Assembly (NCBI GenBank): GCA_046724665.1
Contig: JBKOWZ010000044.1
Location: 1 to 9,765, forward strand
Length of the DNA stretch: 9,765 bases
DNA from: Actinocrinis sp046724665
GTDB lineage: Bacteria > Actinomycetota > Actinomycetes > Streptomycetales > Catenulisporaceae
Reading direction: 5' to 3'
Shown: piece by piece, positions 5,894 through 9,765 of the stretch
How the letters are laid out: each line of letters starts with the position of its first letter
How positions within the stretch are numbered: the stretch's first letter is position 1
Notes under the pieces: generated by a model
Told to the model about the DNA's origin: nothing
Database searches by the model: none
Seen by the model: the letters and a program-made list of their open reading frames with translations, nothing else
Position numbers and translations under genes: made by a program

Positions 5894-7282
5894 GTGGACG
5901 CTGAGGGCTCTGAGAGGCGGGGGAGAACGGCGCCGCGCGCCGCGATTCCCGCCCCAGCAGCGGGCCTGGCCGCCGATCCGGCGCTCACGCCCGCACAGCG
6001 CGTGCCGGTGTCCTTCGCCGGGGAGGGCTCCGGGCACGGCGAGCTGAGCTGGGGGCAGCGCGAGATCTGGTCGGCGATGATGCGCCAGGGGTGGCTCAGC
6101 CTCGGCGGCGTGATGCCGCTCCCGCCGGGCTACACGGTCCAGGCCCTGGCCGACAACCTGAGCCGGGTGATGAGCTACTACCCCTCGACCCGCACTCGGC
6201 TGCGATTCGACGACGCGGGTCGGCCGAGCCAGGTGCTGTTCGCGTCCGGACAGACCGTGATCGAGGTCTTCGACGCCGACCCGGACGACGAGCAGGCGCC
6301 GCAGCGGATGGCCGCCGCGGTCGAGTCCCGCTTGCGGACCACGCCACGCGACTTCGAGGACGAATGGCCGACGCGCGTCGGCGTCATCCGGCAGCGGGGC
6401 CGACTCACCCATCAGGTCGCCGTCACCTGCCACCTGGTCACCGACGGCGCCGGTGCGGAGGTCATGAGTCGGCAGCTCGCGGCCGGGCTCCGCGCCCCGC
6501 CGACCGGCATGCAGCAGCTTGAGCAGGCTGCCTGGCAACATTCCGACGCCGGGGCGCGGCAGAGCGAGATCAGCCTGCGCTACTGGGAGAAGATGCTGCG
6601 CACCATCCCGCCCCGCGCGCTGCCGAAGTCGGTCGATCCGCGCGAGCCGCGGCACTGGACCGGCCGGCTGCGCTCGCCGGCGCTGCACGCGGCCGTCCCA
6701 CTGATCGCCGAGCGTACGAGGACTGACAGCTCGTCTGTACTGCTGGCGCTGTACGCGGTCGCGTTGGGTGAGGTGACCGCCGTGAACCCGGTGGTGGTCT
6801 GGCCGCTGGTGAACAACCGCTTCCGCCCCGGGCTCGCCGACGTGGTGTGCAACCTCGTGCAGAGCGGCATCTGCGTCCTCGACGTCGAAGGGGGCTCATT
6901 CGACGACGTGGTACGCCGCACCTGGCGTGCTGCGCTCAAGGCGTATAAGCACGCGTACTACGACTCGGTGAAGCACGACCAGATGATCCGGCGCCTCGCT
7001 CCCGAGCAGGGCCCTGAGACCGGCGTCGCCTACTTCTTCAACGACCGCCGCTCCGACGCCGACCGGGCCTCGGCGGTCACCGCGGCCCGTCCCGGCGAGG
7101 TCGGCGTCTTCGAGTGGACCGCGAAGAAGGACAACCCGTTCGAGCGGATGTTCCTCAACGTCGAGGACACCTCGAGTGTCGTCGAGCTGAGCGTGTCCGC
7201 GGACACTTACTTCTTCGCGCCCGCGGACATCGAGGCTCTGGCATGCCATATGGAGACTGTCGCGATCGCGGAGACAAGCTGA
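5894..7282 (+). CDS. Stand-alone NRPS-type condensation domain protein
   Basis: A 462-residue protein starting at GTG 5894; an in-frame GTG at 5876 is possible, but its first codons are unlike the rest and the -10-like TACTGT overlaps them. No Shine-Dalgarno sequence precedes either. Residues about 35-60 (VPVSFAGEGSGHGELSWGQ) are the usual opening of condensation-domain proteins. The active-site motif HHxxxDG appears as CHLVTDG (Cys179, His180, Asp184, Gly185), so the second, catalytic His and the DG are kept while the first His is Cys. The C-terminal half contains VVWPLVNNRFRPGLADVV, typical of the second CoA-acyltransferase-like lobe. Length is about one C domain; no adenylation or carrier domain is attached or nearby. 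C domains join an acyl or peptidyl donor to an amine or alcohol. Here it may act on carrier-bound or free substrates made elsewhere, or be a non-canonical acyltransferase. Substrate unknown. Confidence 0.85.
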   Translation: MDAEGSERRGRTAPRAAIPAPAAGLAADPALTPAQRVPVSFAGEGSGHGELSWGQREIWSAMMRQGWLSLGGVMPLPPGYTVQALADNLSRVMSYYPSTRTRLRFDDAGRPSQVLFASGQTVIEVFDADPDDEQAPQRMAAAVESRLRTTPRDFEDEWPTRVGVIRQRGRLTHQVAVTCHLVTDGAGAEVMSRQLAAGLRAPPTGMQQLEQAAWQHSDAGARQSEISLRYWEKMLRTIPPRALPKSVDPREPRHWTGRLRSPALHAAVPLIAERTRTDSSSVLLALYAVALGEVTAVNPVVVWPLVNNRFRPGLADVVCNLVQSGICVLDVEGGSFDDVVRRTWRAALKAYKHAYYDSVKHDQMIRRLAPEQGPETGVAYFFNDRRSDADRASAVTAARPGEVGVFEWTAKKDNPFERMFLNVEDTSSVVELSVSADTYFFAPADIEALACHMETVAIAETS

Positions 7283-7334
7283 GGCTGCCGAGCCGGCCGG
7301 AGGTTCTGCCTCGCTGTGCCGGAACGCAGACCCG

Positions 7335-8399
7335 TTACGCCGATTGACGCACGACGAGCACGGGGTCGAATATGCGCGAGGCGATCGGCTGGTCCGGGTC
7401 CTCGATCTGCTCCAGCAGAATGCGGGTCATCTCGGCGGCCATGTCCTCGACCGGCTGACGCACCGTGGTGAGCATCGGTCGGCAGGCGGTGGCCGCGCTG
7501 CTGTCGTCGAACCCGACGACGGCGACGTCCTCGGGCACCCGGCGGCCGCGGTCGCGCAGGGTGAGCAGAGCGCCCTGCGCCATCAGGTCGTTCGCCGCGA
7601 AGATCGCGTCGGTCTCGGGGTGCTCGTCGAGCAGCCGCTGCGCGGCCGACTCGCCGCTCTCCAGGGTGAAGTTGCCCTCGTAGTACGGGACGTACGGCTG
7701 GCCGCGGCGAGCCATCGCGTCGCGGAAGCCGGAGAGCCGGTCCTGTGCGGCGGGCACGTCGAGCGGGCCGCAGATTGTCGCGATCCGCCGGCAGCCGCGG
7801 GCGAGCAGGTGCTCGGCCGCCAGGCGCGCGCCCTCCCGGTGTGCGACGTCCACGTAGCTGATCGGCAGCGGCCGCACGGGGCGGGCGAACAGCACCGCGT
7901 GCAGCCCGCTGCCGGGGAACAGCGCAGGCAGCGGGTCGTCGGCGTGCGTGGAGACCAGGATCGCGCCGTCGGCGTTGCCGCGTCGCAGGTAGGCGAGCAC
8001 GTGCTGGTGGTCCTCGGCGGTCTCCGCCGACATCAGCACCGGATGGACGCCGCGCGGGCGCAGGAACCGGGTCACCCCGTTCGCGACCCGGCCGAAGAAC
8101 GGGTCCGCGAAGACCTGGCGGCTGCGGGCGTCCTCGTCCTTGTTGCCCTCGCCGCCGTCCGCGCTGTCGCCGGCCCCGGACAGCACCAGTGCGATCGTGC
8201 CGGTGCGCCGGCCGACCAGCGAGCGTGCGGCGAGGCTGGGGACGTAACCGGTCTCGGCGATGGCCCGCCGGACCGCCTCGCGCACCGCGGGGTCGAAGTT
8301 GCGGCTGCCGTTGATGACCCGCGAGACGGTGGACCGTGACAGCCCCGCGACTCGCGCCACGTCCTCCAACGTGGGCGACGGTTGGAGGAGTTCGCTCAT
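7335..8399 (-). CDS. LacI-family transcriptional repressor
   Basis: A 354-residue protein from ATG 8399. Residues 10-30 are the LacI helix-turn-helix (TLEDVARVAGLSRSTVSRVIN). Residues 55-62 are the hinge helix with the minor-groove Leu (SLAARSL). The rest is a periplasmic-binding-protein-like sugar domain, including ADGAILVS, GCRRIATICG, AIFAANDLMAQGAL and VAVVGFDDS. A Gly/Asp/Glu-rich stretch (about residues 74-96) interrupts the usual link between the first sensor strand and FADPFF. It is divergent from the secreted discoidin-domain gene and convergent with the condensation gene (52 bp between). A near-palindromic operator (8420-8433) lies just upstream of its -10-like TATAAA (8411-8406), implying autorepression. 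No Shine-Dalgarno sequence; the start is six bases from the -10, so it may be leaderless. It probably senses an oligosaccharide released by the neighbouring secreted protein's pathway; the sugar is unknown. Confidence 0.93.
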   Translation of the reverse strand: MSELLQPSPTLEDVARVAGLSRSTVSRVINGSRNFDPAVREAVRRAIAETGYVPSLAARSLVGRRTGTIALVLSGAGDSADGGEGNKDEDARSRQVFADPFFGRVANGVTRFLRPRGVHPVLMSAETAEDHQHVLAYLRRGNADGAILVSTHADDPLPALFPGSGLHAVLFARPVRPLPISYVDVAHREGARLAAEHLLARGCRRIATICGPLDVPAAQDRLSGFRDAMARRGQPYVPYYEGNFTLESGESAAQRLLDEHPETDAIFAANDLMAQGALLTLRDRGRRVPEDVAVVGFDDSSAATACRPMLTTVRQPVEDMAAEMTRILLEQIEDPDQPIASRIFDPVLVVRQSA

Positions 8400-8405
8400 G
8401 ATGGC

Positions 8406-8411
8406 TTTATA
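8406..8411 (-). promoter_or_regulatory. -10-like element of the LacI repressor gene
   Basis: On the minus strand TATAAA lies six bases before the ATG at 8399, suggesting a leaderless transcript. The operator at 8420-8433 fills the spacer/-35 zone, so bound repressor would block polymerase. Confidence 0.45.
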
Positions 8412-8419
8412 GCACGATT

Positions 8420-8433
8420 GGAGAGCGCTCCCC
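8420..8433. promoter_or_regulatory. LacI-type operator 1 (repressor gene side)
   Basis: GGAGAGCGCTCCCC is the palindrome GGAGAGCGCTCTCC with one mismatch. It has the central CG and GC-rich arms usual for LacI-family operators in actinobacteria (compare TGGGAGCGCTCCCA of CebR). It sits just upstream of the repressor's -10, consistent with weak autoregulation. Confidence 0.7.
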
Positions 8434-8551
8434 GGTCGGGCCGCGAATGAGCGCGGGAAACGGGCCGCCGCTCGCGGCGGATGCCCGTTGTCCCTTGCTC
8501 GATATGACCGTGTTTCAGCGAGTTCACCCTGTCTGGCGACGACGACTTGCT

Positions 8552-8589
8552 CACTGTGAGGGCGGACGGCGGGTCACGCCCTCACAGTG
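8552..8589. repeat. Perfect 13-bp inverted repeat (hairpin)
   Basis: CACTGTGAGGGCG (8552-8564) and its exact reverse complement (8577-8589) enclose a 12-base loop. No T tract follows on either strand. It lies between operators 1 and 2, outside any credible gene. It could be a U-less terminator separating the divergent units, a protein-binding site or a structured RNA element. 13 bp of perfect pairing is well above what short GC-rich chance stems give. Confidence 0.7.
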
Positions 8590-8603
8590 GGCAACGTTCC
8601 GAA

Positions 8604-8619
8604 TGGAGAGCGCTCTCCA
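8604..8619. promoter_or_regulatory. LacI-type operator 2 (central)
   Basis: TGGAGAGCGCTCTCCA is a perfect 16-bp palindrome. Its centre is 185 bp from operator 1 and 253 bp from operator 3, so it could serve as an auxiliary site for DNA looping. A weak -10-like CATAGT lies at 8629-8634, so a second promoter is possible. Confidence 0.78.
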
Positions 8620-8817
8620 CTCGCTAGGCATAGTCACGCGCAGATCGGCCGCCTGTCAAGGACCGCGCTGCCCGGCTGGTAAGCGGCGTGACGGGTGGCG
8701 TGGCCTCGACGGGGCTCTTGAACTGGTGCTGGATGAGCGTGGAGGCGTCGGATCTGTGCGGGATCGTGGATCGCGGGACTGTGGATCGCCCTGCCGCACG
8801 ACCTCGTGCGCGAAACC

Positions 8818-8845
8818 TTGACGTGCCGTAGGGCCCGCGTAACAC
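8818..8845 (+). promoter_or_regulatory. Candidate promoter of the secreted discoidin-domain gene
   Basis: TTGACG (8818-8823) is followed after 16 bases by TAACAC (8840-8845; a 17-base spacer would give AACACT). The expected start near 8852 places operator 3 over the first transcribed bases, a standard repression geometry. TAATTT at 8852-8857 is an alternative -10, but has no -35 at the right distance. Confidence 0.5.
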
Positions 8846-8854
8846 TGCACCTAA

Positions 8855-8874
8855 TTTGGAGAGCGCTCTCCAAA
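8855..8874. promoter_or_regulatory. LacI-type operator 3 (secreted gene side), 20-bp perfect palindrome
   Basis: TTTGGAGAGCGCTCTCCAAA is perfectly symmetric over 20 bp, the longest of the three copies and so likely the strongest. It lies immediately after the predicted promoter and 55 bp before the ATG of the secreted protein. Confidence 0.85.
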
Positions 8875-8918
8875 GCGCCGGTCGGAGCCACCCGCGGTGC
8901 GGTACCCACTCACCTAGC

Positions 8919-8923
8919 AGGAG
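8919..8923 (+). promoter_or_regulatory. Ribosome binding site of the discoidin-domain gene
   Basis: AGGAG lies five bases before ATG 8929. It selects that ATG over the internal ATG at 8950, seven codons downstream, which has no such site. Confidence 0.75.
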
Positions 8924-8928
8924 ACGGT

Positions 8929-9765
8929 ATGAGAGCCTCACACGGCGCGATGACGCGCCGGACGCCCTTACCCTTAGCCCATCCCGTAAGACTTTTGATC
9001 ACAATCGCCGTCACGGTCGCACTGGCGGCGTACGCGCTCTTCGTGCTCGGACCCTCCGCGCGCGCCGCCGGGGCGTTGCTGTCGCAGGGGAAGACGGCGA
9101 CCGCGTCGTCGGTCAACGCGGGCAACACTGCCGCGGCCGCGGTGGACGGCAACGCCGGAACGCGCTGGGAGAGCGCATGGTCGGATCCGCAGTGGTTGCA
9201 GGTGGATCTGGGTGCCACGGCGTCGGTGAGCCAGGTGGTGCTCCAGTGGGAGACCGCATCGGGTAAGGCGTATCAGATCCAGACCTCGAACGACGCGATC
9301 AACTGGACCACGATCTACTCCACCACGACCGGTCCCGGCGGCACAGAGACATTGAACGTCACCGGGACTGGTCGGTACGTGCGCATGAACGGCACCGCGC
9401 GTAACACCGGCTACGGCTATTCACTGTGGGAGTTCCAGGTCTACGGCACGATAGGCGGCGGCTCCTGCGGTACCGCGAACGCCGCGCTGAATAAGCCCAC
9501 GACCACGTCTTCGACCGAGAACGCCGGGACCCCGGCGTCCGCCGCCGTGGACGGCAACGCCGGTACGCGCTGGTCGTCGGCTGCCAGCGACCCGCAGTGG
9601 CTGCAAGTCGATCTCGGCTCCAGTCAGTCCATCTGCCAGGTCGTCCTTCAGTGGGAGACCGCGTACGCGACCGCGTTCCAGGTTCAGACCTCGAATGACG
9701 CGGCGGCGTGGTCGTCGATCTACTCGACGACCACCGGGACCGGTGGCACGCAGACGCTGAACGTG
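8929..9765 (+). CDS. Secreted protein with tandem F5/8 type C (discoidin/CBM32-like) domains, 3' end outside window
   Basis: 279 codons are open to the right edge from ATG 8929. Residues 1-47 form a signal peptide: Arg-containing n-region, hydrophobic core LLITIAVTVALAAYALFVLG and a PSARAA cleavage region. Two F5/8 type C beta-jellyroll domains follow, at about 51-174 and 184 onward. Each has the AAVDGNAGTRW, DPQWLQVDLG, VVLQWE and QTSNDA landmarks of galactose-binding-like folds. The copies match at 57 of 76 residues counted by eye (about residues 70-144 against 205-279), so they come from a fairly recent duplication. Such domains bind glycans and are commonly fused to secreted glycoside hydrolases; a catalytic domain may follow beyond the window, but none is seen. 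Two TTA Leu codons (8968-8970, 8974-8976) lie in the signal region. The adjacent LacI repressor and operators suggest sugar-induced expression. Confidence 0.92.
   Translation, partial: MRASHGAMTRRTPLPLAHPVRLLITIAVTVALAAYALFVLGPSARAAGALLSQGKTATASSVNAGNTAAAAVDGNAGTRWESAWSDPQWLQVDLGATASVSQVVLQWETASGKAYQIQTSNDAINWTTIYSTTTGPGGTETLNVTGTGRYVRMNGTARNTGYGYSLWEFQVYGTIGGGSCGTANAALNKPTTTSSTENAGTPASAAVDGNAGTRWSSAASDPQWLQVDLGSSQSICQVVLQWETAYATAFQVQTSNDAAAWSSIYSTTTGTGGTQTLNV

Noticed and set aside
5777..6688. 303-codon minus-strand open frame
   Set aside because: It runs antisense to the condensation-domain gene and through the tRNA-Cys gene. No family features; a shadow of real coding sequence.
7281..7312. 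Bidirectional terminator between the convergent condensation and LacI genes
   Set aside because: GAGGC (7281-7285) can pair with GCCTC (7308-7312), but the stem is only 5 bp, the loop is long and there is no T tract. Not strong enough to list.
7344..8339. 331-codon plus-strand open frame
   Set aside because: Antisense to the LacI repressor with low-information composition; no start signal.
8447..8821. 124-codon plus-strand open frame in the regulatory gap
   Set aside because: It runs across the 13-bp hairpin, operator 2 and into the secreted-gene promoter, has no ribosome binding site and no recognisable domain. Treated as chance.

Overview
The window is high-GC DNA with strongly GC-biased third codon positions, 4-nt gene overlaps, GTG starts and TTA codons confined to one secreted-protein gene. 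This fits an actinobacterium, probably a mycelial one of the Streptomyces/Catenulispora/Actinospica type. The genus is an inference and I could not test it.

Left part (1-4869, all minus strand): a tight four-gene operon reading right to left. The order is a cytoplasmic-looking S8 subtilisin-like protease, an ECF-type sigma-70 factor, a 170-residue protein with a carboxypeptidase-regulatory-like beta domain, and a large TPR-CHAT protein cut by the left edge. All three junctions overlap by 4 nt (ATGA, ATGA, GTGA), so the proteins are probably translationally coupled and work together. The set couples two protease folds to a sigma factor and a small partner protein. This recalls the TPR-CHAT/Csx30/RpoE arm of the Craspase (type III-E CRISPR) system, but no CRISPR component is present here. 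The CHAT domain also carries a His-rich insert encoded by a G4-prone repeat at the window edge.

Middle (5099-7282, plus strand): a two-TM DUF3592-like membrane protein; a probable leaderless 32-codon reading frame ending in a cluster of four Cys codons, followed by two mutually exclusive small hairpins and a T-rich tract; directly after that a tRNA-Cys(GCA) gene; then a stand-alone NRPS-type condensation-domain protein, probably also leaderless. The Cys-codon leader in front of tRNA-Cys is the least expected regulatory arrangement in the window.

Right part (7335-9765): a LacI-family repressor (minus) and a divergent secreted protein (plus, cut by the right edge) with a signal peptide and two tandem F5/8 type C (discoidin/CBM32-like) carbohydrate-binding domains. 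The 529-bp gap between them holds three copies of the palindrome GGAGAGCGCTCTCC, one with a single mismatch. One copy lies on the repressor promoter and one on the start region of the secreted-protein promoter. A 13-bp perfect hairpin lies between. This looks like a sugar-responsive, autoregulated switch for a polysaccharide-degrading or -binding secreted protein, whose two early TTA codons suggest further control by the rare leucyl tRNA (bldA).

No CRISPR array, rRNA, transposase or integrase was seen.
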